DNA from: Falciphora oryzae
Lineage: Eukaryota > Ascomycota > Sordariomycetes > Magnaporthales > Magnaporthaceae
Reading direction: 5' to 3'
Length of the DNA stretch: 48,083 nucleotides
NCBI GenBank assembly: GCA_000733355.1
Contig: JNVV01000023.1
Span: forward strand, 76,552-124,634
Shown one piece after another: positions 30,862 to 42,461 of this stretch. The notes below the pieces were generated by a model. That model saw nothing but the letters and a program-made list of their open reading frames with translations. It made no database searches and was not told where the DNA came from. Made by a program: the position numbers and the translations under genes. The first letter of the stretch is position 1; each line of letters opens with the position of its first letter.

Positions 30862-31422
30862 GAATGTGGTTTTGGGGGGTCCGTCTTCACGGCTCTTCTC
30901 CAGCCGGCGCGTCATCTCCAGGAGGACGGTGTCGACAAAGGGGGGCCCTGAAATTAAGGACAGTGGGGGAGAGGCGGCTGCGTCCAAGGAAATCCGGGGA
31001 TATGGTGGTGGGTGCGGATTGGGTTTTTACGAGACTATCGAGGCTCTGGAGTACCACAGAATGTCTTGCGATCACATGCGGACGGAAGAGAGTGTCGGGG
31101 CCATGCGTTCATGGGCATGGCAAGATTCGAGTGGTATTATTATATTCTCCAGGCGGTGGATGCTCCGGATCGTGATGATAATCCCAAATATATCCAAAAA
31201 AGAGACAATGCAAACCCGGGGGGTAGAGGCCCAAAGTATCAAAACGCCGGCGCTAGCAAGAGACGAAAAAGAAGACAAAAGCCTAGGCCTGTGGAAGGCC
31301 AACATGGAGAGGCGCCGAAAGCCCGGGCCCGTAGAAAGACTAACGTAAAGAGGCGCCAAGGAGATAGCCATGGCCACATTATCATGTACGGTCATCAAGA
31401 AGCAGCTCGCTCGCGCGCGCCC
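30862..31422. other. Convergent intergenic region
   Basis: Probably the 3' UTRs of two convergent genes. No gene was recognised. Confidence 0.4.
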
Positions 31423-32845
31423 TCAGCCAAGCGGCGTCAGGCCGCCCCTGGACGGCTTCTTCAGCTCGGCGAGCCGCTCGTCGCGCAGGCGCCAGACGCC
31501 CTTTGTCCGGCCGTCGTGCAGCTCCCAGTCGGTGCCCTCGGTCAAGCGGTGGAAGGCCTCGTGGTCCTCGCCCTTGGAGCTCGCAAACAACAGCGGCTCC
31601 CAGACCTCGCTGCGCTCCTCCTCGTCGGCGCGCATGCGGCGCTGCGCCTGCTCGAGCTTGGACTTCTCGGCCACGGCGGCGCGGCAGTCGCCGCCCGGGC
31701 CCAGGCCCGCGATGACGCCCGCCCAGGCGCGGCGCGACTCCCAGTGGTCCTGGTCGTCGAGGTCCGCGACCTCCATTTGCGCGGGCGCGTTCTCGGGCGC
31801 GTCGACGTCGTACCTCTCGACCAGCGCGCCCGTCCTGCCGCACTTGACCGTCCAGCTCTCGCTCCAGCAGCCCGCCGTCTTGAAGAGCGTCTTTTTGGGC
31901 TCCGACTTGTGGAATAGGCGGGCCTCGAACGAGTTGCGCTTGCCGCGCAGGACGCCGGCGCCGCTGAACCGGAGCTCCGAGACGTAGCCGGAGCTGGATA
32001 CGATGTGGTAGGTGCCCAGGACCTCGGGGTACAGGCAGGCGCTGAGGAAGCCGCGGACCTTGACGTCGGGCAACGGGATCAGGTGGTCCTCGGCGTGCCG
32101 GTCGAGGCGCAGGACGGCGTGCCCGACCTGGCGGATGTTGACGCTGCCGTTGAAGGTCATCTCGACGCGCGCGTAGCCGTCGGCGCGCACGCCGTGCTCG
32201 GGCGCGCTGGCGATGTGCATCGCCGTGATGGGCGGGTGGTGGCTGACCTGCTCGGCGACCAGGCGCGTCGTCGTGCGGGTCGCCGTCGGCGGCACTGCTG
32301 TTGTTGCTGCTGCTTCCTTCTGGGTCTTCTTGTCGGGCTTGGTTTCTGCTGATGCTGCTGCGGCTTCGTCACCGTGGTCTGTCCACCCAGCCAGGAAGAG
32401 CTCGCCGAGGAAAGCGTTGAGCGGCTTCTTGATGCTGACGCCGGGGGCACCGGCGACGTAGACTTCGGGGCGCAGGGCGACTAGGACGAGGCGTTGAACC
32501 GCGAGGGCGCGGCGGGCTGGATCATCCTCGAAGGCGGGGGCTGTGAAGACGCGGGGCCGCTCGGCCCAGCAGTGGCCGACCTCGACGACCGACTTGGGCG
32601 CCAGGAAAGACGTGGGCGCCGTCACATTGGAGAGGTCGCCCTTGATGGAGGAGAGGAACTGCCGTGAGGTAGAGCCATTGTCAGCGGGTTTGACATCGCA
32701 CGCCCCTGATATAGGATACAGGTCGAGCCTCTCTTGGAGCCCGAGCCGAGTGTAGCTTGCACGAGCTCCAATGGGTGAGGCTTCGTGCTGTTCGACTTAC
32801 GCTGGCGAGCTCGCCGAAGCGGGCGGTGATGGACTTGGACTCCAT
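31423..32845 (-). CDS. kes1: Oxysterol-binding protein, Osh4/Kes1 type (two exons)
   Basis: Exon 1 is 32845..32801 (MESKSITARFGELAS) and exon 2 is 32658..31423, giving 426 aa, close to the 434 aa of yeast Osh4. The intron 32659..32800 has a GTAAGT donor and a GGCAG acceptor in phase 0, and joins the start to FLSSIKGDLS, which fits the N-terminal lid of the family. The signature EQVSHHPP lies at about residues 151-158, preceded by a KKPLNAFLGE segment (about 92-101) where most members have KPLNPxLGE. These proteins carry sterol or PI4P between membranes and have no PH domain in this short class, as here. A low-complexity Ala/Lys/Thr insertion lies at about residues 112-146, before the signature. 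The protein is cytosolic. The symbol follows the yeast orthologue type and orthology was not tested. Confidence 0.88.
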
Positions 32846-33778
32846 GCTAGCGAGTTCGCTTGTGAACTGGGATCTTCTTTTCTTCTGTGGAATCCAACAA
32901 AAAAAACGCCAGACAACTGAGAACGAACAGAGAAAACTGCGACAACAATGCTCAAGTGTCTCTTCCTGTAATACTATATCGTTCAACAATACCCAATAAT
33001 TAGCAGCAGTTCGGCTACGTAGCCGCGGGAGCAGCCAGGCCCCTTTTTGAAGAAGGGGATTCGCGGGGTGACGCGTTGCGATAACGGCGATAGGCCAGAA
33101 ACAGCAAAAATGTGGGGGGCGGGACGGGAGGAGGGAACAGTGAAACGCGCGCTTCGGGTGATGGACGGCCTCCCTTGTTTGCCTCACGACCGTTTCAGCT
33201 CTGTGGTGGGGGGCTCGGGTTGATTGGGCTGCGGCACATTCACGACGAACCCTAAAGACGGGACTCGGGAGCTGCAGGAGGAAGCAGAGATTGACAGACT
33301 CACCTGGCTGGCGTCAACGGAGGACGGATGAGAAGACGAGTCGCTGTCAGGCCTGTGTGTCTCTTGCTGTCGACATGTGCAGGACCCGTCCTACATGTAT
33401 GCACTTGACTTTCAAGGTTGACAGAAGTATGTACGGAGGAGGTAGCACTGCAAGTGGCCCGCCGCGAGGCCGGTATTTGTCTGCCCGCTCGCTCGCTTGT
33501 GAAGGGATGCCCGCCTACTCGAACCCGCTCTTGTGCAGCCCGCGCCGGCGGGCAAAATCCACAATCATATGTCGACCATCTTCGCAGCCCCCAAGCCTCA
33601 CACACATTACGCACACCGCATTCGCACACGCACGCCTGCAGGGAGGCAGGATTTGGAGAGAGGGGGTGCCAGAATTAGCAGGCCGAGGCCTAGGCGGCAC
33701 CGCTGATGATAGGATGGCGCAGCGAGCGGGATCCAATAAGATGGGACCCTTGCATGCACTTGACTGACGCAGGCGCAG

Positions 33779-33811
<33 letters not shown>

Positions 33812-35006
33812 AAAAAGAAACATGCACGACAGCGCTGCTGCACGCACGGGAAGAAAAGGACGGCCGCCGCGGGCAACAGAAGAAAAAGCACGTGCGACTC
33901 GTGGAATTCGGTTTGGTTGGGACCACATAAGCACGCAGCCAAGCAGAAATGGAAACGAACCCCTCGTTGACCAAACCCACTGATTTGCTGGGTTATTCGG
34001 CACCTAGCGCTTCCGGCGGGCTGCGCCGCTCGCGAGTTCGTCAACCATCTGCCATCATCATTCGTACTCTCGAATCGGGCAGTAAACAAGCACGCAGCAT
34101 GCGGACGACTAACTTGTCTGGCCGACGGCGCGATTGTCGACCCGCCGTTGCATCGAATCGGGGCCGGGTCCTGCACTCACTTTCGTTTGCCGTTTGGCGG
34201 GTGCAACCTCGTGAAGATAGGCCCTGTTTTGTTTTAGCTCGGCCGATGGAGCAGCAGCCAGAAGGCACTCGATCTCCTTGCGAAACATGTCCACTGCGAC
34301 CACGTCACCGCTTCCCATCTTTGCTAACATCGCTGGGGGGTTTTTTTTTTGCACGTGGGGAACCGTTGCAAAAGCTTAATCGGCTTTTCAATTGTTCATC
34401 CGTCTGTCCGGAAAACGCGCTCCCCTCGCCAACATCTGCACAAGGCAAATGAATGTGACGAAGGGATTGGCGCGCTTGCTCTAGTAACTTTTCGTCCCTA
34501 GGGCGGGGAAAAGAAAAAGGGGTAGAACTGAAGTGGTTGGGGAAGTATATACACGTCGAAATGAAAAAGGTTCTCCGTCCCATATAACATCGCCCATCCC
34601 GGTTCCCATCCCGCCCTAGCGAACTCCCAACGAACGACCTTGTGTGTCAAGTGATCCGATGGTTTGACATGCCATTGACTTGGTCCAGTTTGTTGCGAGT
34701 AAGGAAGGAAAAAAGATAAGAGAAGACAATGTCGTCAAATGGGGAGGGATTGTGGTTTGACAACCAGCGCATCACCGCCAGGCGCCCTTTTGGCCGACAT
34801 CTTGCGCCGCGCCGTTTCCGGGCTAAAACAGAAGGAAAAAACGGAAAATTGCTCAATGGCAGATGGGGAAAAGTGCTGAGTGACCGCGACCCTCGTGAGG
34901 GGGTCCAACAGCAGAAAGATGCAGTCCACCGTGGCGGGGACGAGAATTGGAGAAAAGGGGCATCAACGTCACGAAAAGAAAAGAAAGGAGACGGCTTGGT
35001 GTTGGC
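32846..35006. other. Intergenic region with a 31-bp poly(A) tract
   Basis: It has an uninterrupted run of 31 A at 33779..33809, followed by short G-interrupted A runs, and a T run of 10 near 34341. No gene was recognised; open frames span the homopolymer or lack an ATG. Confidence 0.45.
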
Positions 35007-36187
35007 TTAGCGGGTGGGCGTCTGGCCGATGCTGCAAGGGAGGGAGCCAGGTTAGTTATCGCACGCTAAGGATCCCAAGATCATCACATGGCGCTGGGGG
35101 GAGCCATGGTTTTGTTGGGGAGAACTTACTAGTTGCCAGCAGGGTTGTAGCGGGCAACCACATAGACGCCGCCCTTGCCGTCGTCGGCGATGCCAAGGCC
35201 GACCTTGGTGGAGCTCTTCCAGATCATTTGAGCTGCGCGAGGGCAATGTCAGCGAGCTGGCCAAACAGAAAGCGCACGACGGGCGTGTCACACGAAGACC
35301 CCCGGGCGTTGCACGACGAGAATAAAATATCCGGTGTCACCGCATCGAGACCCGAAAAAGGGGTGTGATGTGCAATGCCCCGAGACCAAAGCGATGGAAA
35401 GGAAAAGGAACTTACTGTAGTGGCCGTAGGCGGCAAAGTCGCCCTGGCCGACGGGCTGGCCGTTGTACAGGCTGATCTCGGAGGCCCACGACTGGGCGGC
35501 GTTGGCGCAGGGCGTCTTGTCGTGCGACTGCCAGTACAGGTTCTCGCCCTGGTCGCCGCGCTGGCCGCTGGTCGAGTGCTGCAGCGACCCGACCGAGACG
35601 AGGTTCTGCGCCCACGACTTGGCGTCGGCGGCCAGGCCCGCGTCCCAGGCGAGCGGCTTCTGGCCGACGGCCGCGCGCGCCTGGTTGTGCTCGTCCAGCG
35701 CCTTCTGCTCGTCCGAGCTCAGGCCGGACGCGGGGGCAGGGGCAGGGGTGGCAGCCGGAGCCGGGGCAGACTCGACCTTGACCTCGGGGGCGGCGGGAGC
35801 CTGGACGACGGGCGGGGGAGTGGGGGTCGGCTCGGGAGTCGGCTCAGGAGCCGGCGGCGGTGGCGGCGGTGGCGGGGGAGGCGCCGGCGACGGCTCAGGG
35901 GCCTGGACGGTCGTGACGATCACCACCTTGTTCTCGGCCGGCGGCGGCGGCGGCGGAGGCGGGAGGACGGGCTCGGGAGTGGGCGACGGAGCGGCGGCCA
36001 CGACCATCGGGGCGGCGGTCGTCGTGGGCAGGACCGACGACGTGGTGCAGGGGCGGTTGCTCTTGCGGAAGCGGCGCCCGCCCTTGTAGTAGGCCTTGCG
36101 CTCGCCGGGGGCGGACTCGTTGGGCAGGGCCAGCGCGCTGGTGACCAGCAGGGCCGCCGTGAAGAAAGCCTTGGTTGAGAACTGCAT
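35007..36187 (-). CDS. Secreted PR-1/CAP-superfamily protein with Pro-rich linker (three exons)
   Basis: Exons 36187..35416, 35232..35130 and 35031..35007 give 299 aa. Intron 1 (35233..35415) starts GTAAGT and ends GCGCAG; intron 2 (35032..35129) starts GTAAGT, has a CTAAC branch site and ends TTGCAG. The last exon is only 25 nt and adds the normal family ending (GNYIGQ). A signal peptide covers about residues 1-19. Residues 60-155 are Pro/Ala/Val-rich with runs of Pro. The CAP domain starts near residue 157, with EHNQARA (His near 164), GENLYW (about 214) and GHYTQMIW (about 255), which holds the second His. These His/Glu residues form the metal-binding cavity of CAP proteins, which bind sterols or lipids in yeast Pry proteins. 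The sterol carrier role is by family analogy. Confidence 0.88.
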
Positions 36188-36500
36188 CGTGAAAGAAGTT
36201 GCGAGGAGGGTTGGGTATAATTTTTTCGTGCGGGTCGTTTGTCTAATCGTTTTTTTGCTGGTAGTCGGACAAGAACTATCGAGACAATGGATATTAAGGA
36301 GTGACTGTTGGCTCGGTGTAGTTGGCTCTTGCGGAAAGCGTCGAGCTTGGAAAAAGAGTGGTCCAGCGCTCTGCGCGACTTGGTTTGACAGAACGCCACG
36401 AAAAAGGAGTGAATAGGCGGTGATGGCCGTGTGCGCGGTGAGGGTAGAAAAGAGAGAAGGGGTGACATCCTGGTGTGGTGTGGAGGGCGACTTTCTTATA
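36188..36500 (-). promoter_or_regulatory. Promoter and leader of the CAP-protein gene
   Basis: A TATAAG on the minus strand (plus 36494..36499) lies about 310 bp before the ATG at 36187. The leader contains several short T/A runs. No other element is recognised. Confidence 0.4.
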
Positions 36501-39500
36501 ACAAGGTGAGGATCAAGGAGGATCTCCCTTGCCATGCGTACCCGCCCACCCATCCGTTCCTCGTCCCTGCGCCCCTTGGGGGAACCCACCACCACACCTC
36601 GGCCGACTGTGCGGTCGCAGCCAAGAGGGAATGGAACATGGGCAGGGTCTCGTCCTTCGAGGCCCGCATGCCCATTCTCTCCCCCATGTTCCGTTTTTTT
36701 TTTTTTTCCTTCCTTCATCGCCGGTAGTTGGCAGGGCGCTAAATTCGCAAACGACGCAGCCGCTCGCTGTGCAGCAGCAACTTTTTCCGACGCAGAGACC
36801 AGTTCGTCCGACCACCCAACCAGCAGGGCGAAATCCGTTGGTCGGCAAGGGGGACCACCCCGGCAAACGGACGGGGGTCGTGATTAAGGCCAAAGTCACA
36901 TCCGCCCCACGTTTCACGCAAGAGAAGCTCGTAGGCACCAGCTGGGCGAGAGCTGGGCTTTTCGGACTTGTGCGCCGGCGTCGTCTGTGGCGACGACGCA
37001 GGGGATGCACAGAAGGCCAAGCCGGCGAGCCTTGGGTTGAGAAGCTGAACCTCACATTTGGGAGTGTCCTTGGCCCCCGCCGCCTGTGCCAGGCCCAGCA
37101 CGCTCCTTCGTGGCGCCGAAGGAGCGACGTCAGACTGCCAGTGTGCCGGCGACCACGACGACGATCTTTGCCGCGGGCAGAAGGTGGCCGGGTTTGCTTC
37201 CAAGATTGCACCAGATGGGAAAGGGCTGGACGTCCTCGCAGCGTCATCAATCTAGCCGCCGCCGATAAACAACCCGAGTGGATCGACAGGCTGGAGACTG
37301 GAGACTGTCGTTTGCGCGCTGACAGCCTTCACATTGATTGAGCTTGTTAAAATCACGCATGGTGATAGGCAATATCGAATTTGCGCACCTTGGCCTGATG
37401 GGAGCCTTTTTTTCCTCGAGTCGGATCGTCCCTGGCCCTTGCAGCCGTGGCAGAGGAATGGGATGGCAGGACTCAAAACATTGGACGGCAAGGCCTCTAC
37501 CCCTATTTTCGTGGCGGTTTCACCATGGATCCACGAATGCAAGCATCTGTCAGGGGCAAAATCGGCAGGGGTCAACTCAAAAAATCAAGACGAAGCCCCG
37601 CACCAGCGCCGCTGACGTAAAGTCGCCGGCGATCGCGGATTGGGTGAGGGAAAAAAAGGAAATATGTCACTTTATTTGGTGCCCAGAAACCGTGGAAAAA
37701 CAGGCGAAGGATCTCGCATGCAGGTCGGAGGCCGGTACCTGGAATGGGACTCCCGGCGTGGAGCTGCTTGGCAGGGCCCGTGCCGCTTCACCTCGCCATG
37801 GCGGGATCTGCGGCTGACAGGCGAGACGTGCTAAAAAAGAAATGCGGATGGAGGGAAATGTGATCAATCTCCTCGCTTGCGCAACGCTGCGATGGCGCAG
37901 GGCTGGTGAGACTCGAATCGCATCGAACAAACAACACCTCAAAAAAGCGAATCTTAGAATCCAGGCGCAGCAAATCGCGACAGGGACGGGGAGCATGGCT
38001 TTCCTCGATCCCCGCTCGATAATCTGGCAGAGTGCGGGAAGACCCTGAAGGTCCCGCCCATCGCGTTTCACCCCCGGCACTTCTGCTCGCTGGGCCACGG
38101 GGAATAAGATTGACATTGCACCCTTGGGCTGGGAAAGTCCCAGGAGCCCGTCGAACTCTGGGGTCACTGTCAGGGCAGCATCCAGGCAGTTCGATATTGA
38201 ATGAAATGAAAGGAAGGCCGTTTTCCCTCCTTCTCATCAAAAAGAAGCCATGCCCACCACAAACGCGGATTCCGTCCGCCTGGAAACGAAGGCCCCCGAC
38301 GACCATGGACGCAAACATGGGGTTTCACAGTGCGGCTGAGATTTGATGATGCATTTCCAGGTTTCCCGTACCACACATGCAGCGCATCGCAGCGTCGGTT
38401 CGACCAACAAGTACGACCAGCGCAACGCGGCCTTCGGGTTCGATCCCGACACCACCCCAGCGCATGGCCATCCCGACTGGCCGTTCCAAATTGCCAACGG
38501 GTGTAATTTGGCGGGTGGCCGAGTCCGATGCGCGCCACCACCTGAGAGTATCACTTACTTGCACCACGCTGATGGGACCAACCAACCCGGTGGGGCTTTT
38601 TTTTTTTTTTTTCTTCTTCTTCTTCAGTTGGTCGTTGCTGAATTGCGCAAACACAAATAAACCCCTCAAGGGTCCAAGCCAGTGACCGCCCGCCCGGTGC
38701 TCGCACGGCCTTGTCCAGAACCACTTGAAATCCCGCCCACCTTGTTGGCTCGTTGGTTCTGGTTCTGGAACCCGCTAGGTATCTTGCATCTTGTCTGGGC
38801 CAACCTGCTGGGATACTCTTCCAACCTTATTATTCCATGGAATCCCTTTGCCCTCATTTCCCTGGCAGGTTTGAGGAAGCAGGGTGGCTGGGCATCTTCC
38901 TCCTCTCCTCGCCTCTCCTCCCGGATATTACACCAATCGATTCTCTGGGCCCTGGCAGCAAACCTCGGGTCTAGATGTCTTGGCTCAAGATGCCTTCCTT
39001 GGTCAGAAGCCCCGGTGCCCAGCCGTCCAGTCCAGCTCGCCTTTCTCTCTAATTTTCCGTCATTTCCTTGGCCGGCCTGAACGTCAAGTTTCGTGCACTG
39101 CCACCGGCGCCTCTAGGCGACAAAACCGGCCGGCCCAAGCCAGTGCGTTGCGCCCCGACCAGTTGTGATGTGCACGTACGCCCTTGTCGGGTTCAGCCTG
39201 GCCTTTCTGGATCTCGATAGATCGCCAATGATCATCCCGTGCGTTTTTGCTTGTACTTTTGTCCAGTCGATCACTCTGCCCCGTTGGGGATGCGCAGCGG
39301 CCCAAGCACGGCGGAACGTGCTCAGACAGGCTTCTAGAACAGAGAAAGCTGGGCACCCAGCACAACGCAGCGCATGGCTCTCTCGTTCCTCTGCTTTGTG
39401 CGCACGCGTCCTCGGTCGGCACAGCCGAAGGACACCAACTCAAGTTGAGCTCGCCCTGTGCGGCTTTCTTCATTGCCGTACGAGTAGATGTGCTGGCCAC

Positions 39501-40797
39501 CGCAAGAAAGCCCGCCGGCCTCCAGTTCGTCGTGGCCCTAGCCTGGAACTAGCACTGATGATCACCCCAAAGGCAAGATCCGGTCCGCAGGCCAGTCCCC
39601 TGCGCTTTCGTATCCAATGCGGCGCAATCTGTCGGACTAACGCGGCGGATGCTGCCGCGTCATACCGTCCTCTCAGCCACCACAGGACAGGCGGCCAGGC
39701 ATAGAAAGGCAAAGCGTGTGCCTCCACATCCTACCACCACATTGAGCCGTCCATCGTCAACCCATCCGTCGGCCCGTATAAACCGCTTATCCACTACGTA
39801 GCTTCTTCCATCTACGGATTGCACTCTTGTAAATCTCTCCCGGCTCGGGGCCTTATTGCTCCGAGCTCTCGCGTCCGCCCGCGGTTGCCGAGGAGAAGAA
39901 GCCTGCTGCTCGGTCGCGGACGAGACAACGGGGTAGGTCGACGGTGTAGTGGTGGTTGACCTGCGTTTACTTTTGTGCACATGACACAGGTGTTCGGGGC
40001 CCTTGCGTGAATGGAGAAGATGCTGCCCCTTTTCGCGTGATCTCCGCGCTGCTCTAGACGCCAGTAATCTGGTAGGCTCGGCGGCGCAGGCTTGTCCCAC
40101 CCACAGCGTAGCTTCTGGGCCATATCGCAGACTTTGTCTCCCCCGACAGTGATGAAGATATTGCGGCGATGGAGGGACAGACATTACCGCGCTGCACCCG
40201 TAGCGTCGGGCATAGACTTTAGGTTCGTGATGGGGTCGATCATATGCCAGTCCAGCGCGAGATGAACCCGTTGACGGAAAATTACTACATACACCCATAC
40301 AGACGACCACTGGGTAATCTGCATCCGACATGCTCAGCAGTCGCGTCTAAATATCTGCCTGAGGTAAGCAACATCGACCAGAGTTAATAGCACAGGCGGA
40401 GGGCATAGATCTCGCGTCCCTTGGCGGCGCAGTCGGCAAGGACCATCGGATCCCCTGATTGGCACTCTGACGACGCTTTTTTTTTTTTTTTTTTTTTTGC
40501 GCTGAGCGTGTCATTGTTTTTGGTCCTCGAGTACGCCCGGCTGGCTAACAGGCGCGCTGATATTCCAACGGATTGGTGTAGTTGGAAGGGTGGCAGTCTG
40601 ATTCTCTTTGGATTAGGAATATCGTAACTGTATATATTGTCCATATCTATGATGGATCACATTCCCTCCTGCCGTCAACCTTAGTAGAAGCACGCGCTGC
40701 ATATCCCAGGGGTACCCTTTATCGATGCGACCTTGACTTAGGACCATGACACTAGCTAGAAGCATGCGAGATACGATGGTGTGTCTCGCGCGATGTG
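36501..40797. other. Long gene-poor region with homopolymer tracts
   Basis: About 4.3 kb in which no gene was recognised on either strand. It contains T14 (36694..36707), T16 followed by CTT repeats (38597..38625) and T22 (40477..40498). Open frames here are arginine/proline-rich shadows without domains. Conserved splice-pattern genes were looked for but none could be assembled. Confidence 0.4.
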
Positions 40798-40805
40798 TAT
40801 ATAAA
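40798..40805 (+). promoter_or_regulatory. TATA box of the secreted-protein pseudogene
   Basis: TATATAAA lies 179 bp upstream of the pseudogene ATG at 40977, with a C-rich leader between. The promoter thus looks better kept than the coding sequence. Confidence 0.5.
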
Positions 40806-40976
40806 CACATTCGGACGCCTTTCTTCGTCCTTGACCCAGCCTTTTCTCAGCAGCAGTGCAGCCACCCCTTCCATCCCCTCAACCACATCGAGAGGCCAGC
40901 CCATCCAAGCCCATCAATGGCAAGCAACTTGCCCTTCACTTGCAGCCCCCCAGAGCGGGGCCAATATCCCGCCAAG

Positions 40977-41380
40977 ATGCACTTCACCGCCCCCATCCCC
41001 TTGACCACCACGGCCCTAGCCCTAGCCCTCCCGTTAGCGCTAATTGGCAGCCGGCAAGGCGGCGCAGGCCAAATTCTACATGGACACGGCCTGCGCCGCC
41101 TATCAGGGCGAGACTGTGGCCTGGTGGAACAAGATCCCCCGACGGACGCGCAGGCAAACCGCCGTCAGTCCGGCGACTGCCCCAGCTCGACATGCCGGGC
41201 AACGCAAAGAGCCTCAACACCGCCGGCGTATGGAAGTTTGACAAAGATAGCATAGGGCCCGGCTAGTGCGTGTTTTGCGACGGGTCGGCTGCCAGGGCGC
41301 GGCCAGTACGTCGGTGTTCTGCCCGGGCGGCAGCAACTGCGTCCTGGCGCGCAGCTCCCAGAGCATCTTTTGTGGTAAAG
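40977..41380 (+). pseudogene. Small secreted Cys-rich protein, broken by several frameshifts and a stop
   Basis: The ATG at 40977 opens a signal peptide (MHFTAPIPLTTTALALALPL). Coherent protein sequence then continues only by changing frame: a segment from 41044 (KFYMDTACAAYQGETVAWW), a return to the first frame near 41136 (TDAQANRRQSGDC), a third frame from about 41182 (NAKSLNTAGVWKFDKDSIGP) ending in TAG at 41264..41266, Cys codons just after that stop, and finally from about 41287 a segment with VFCPGGSNC and SIFCG. At least four shifts and one stop are needed. No pair of GT...AG introns of normal size explains them. The segments have the Cys spacing of a small secreted protein, but the family was not recognised. 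Sequencing error could cause one shift, hardly all. Confidence 0.65.
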
Positions 41381-42461
41381 CGCGAGATTCGGCGTTTTTC
41401 CTTGATCTGGAGTTTTGTAAGCCGTGTATATGTGGCTGTTGGGCGTTGTCGAGAAGGAGAGCCAGGAGACGGTGCCCATCAGTCCGTATGATACGACCAC
41501 AGCACCGCCGTCGTCGCTCGCGCCGCAAAACCCTGCCAGTAGGATGGTCCTCTCGTGTCAAAGAGCCAATAGGGACAGTAAACGGATGGCAAACGGGCCT
41601 GGTTGTGCCTGTTGGACTTGGGCCCCAAAGGAGCCCCTGGGAGCTTTCGTTTATCGCGCTTCAGACAAGCATTTTCCTTCGTTCTTTTTCGGTCCTATCG
41701 AATTCTGCTGGCTCGCCGGACCAAACAGTATTTAGTTTTGGTGATCCAGAGCCCTTCGGGGCGATCTGGTTTCGAAAATGCCGTATTTGCATCCTTGAGC
41801 CGCCCAATTCTTTGCCCGCATCGCGAGATTTTCGCACGGCCGGTCACGTGCAGGCCTGGGACCCCTACATTGTACGATGTCTGCCAGCCTGCTGATCATC
41901 CTCGAGGGCAGATAGACTTCACGGTCGAAGTGAGTTCGGTGCCAGGCCAATCATAGCGTGTGGCGCCTCGAGGGCGCAGTCCGGCATCGGCGGTGACAGC
42001 ATGGCAAAGAATACTTCTCGAGTCAAAAAACTGGTCTCGGGAGGCTTGCGCCAAAGGCGGCTTGACAGCCGGTTGGAACCGCGGTTCTGCATGGCCGTTG
42101 GGAGCGGTTGCGGCCCGGACGGTTTCTGGTTCAATCCAACGCGTGTTTTTATCACCGAGACGCCCCGACGAGGCCTCAGTTGCCTTTTCTGGCGACTGTC
42201 GGGAAAGAGCGGGAGTCTCAGGGGCGGGGACCCACTCAATTGTATCGTTTAGGTGCATACCTGATCCGTAGCCATGCGTCTAACCGTTATGCGGCGCTGC
42301 CGGCGCATGTGACGTCGCGCAGCTCTCGCGCCAATTCCAACCTCGCCAAAGAATCGCAATCGCTTCCGCGCAGACCCAAGCGACCAACACCGCCTCGACC
42401 ACCCTCCACAACGGCGCAATTCCTCTTGGTTCCGGCTGCCGAAGCCGGCAAAACCACCAAG
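41381..42461. other. Intergenic region before dynactin p25
   Basis: No gene was recognised. The last 150 bp before the ATG at 42462 are C-rich, as expected for a leader. Confidence 0.4.

Noticed and set aside
36529..37341. 270-aa plus-strand frame downstream of the CAP gene promoter
   Set aside because: It spans a T14 tract read as a run of Phe, is Arg/Pro-rich and overlaps other open frames, so coding is unlikely.
38430..38450. GGGTTCGATCCC, a tRNA T-arm-like motif
   Set aside because: No matching D-arm, anticodon arm or acceptor stem could be built upstream.
40560..40620. tRNA-like stretch (TGGTGTAGTTGGAAGG)
   Set aside because: It has a D-loop-like start but no T-arm or acceptor pairing.
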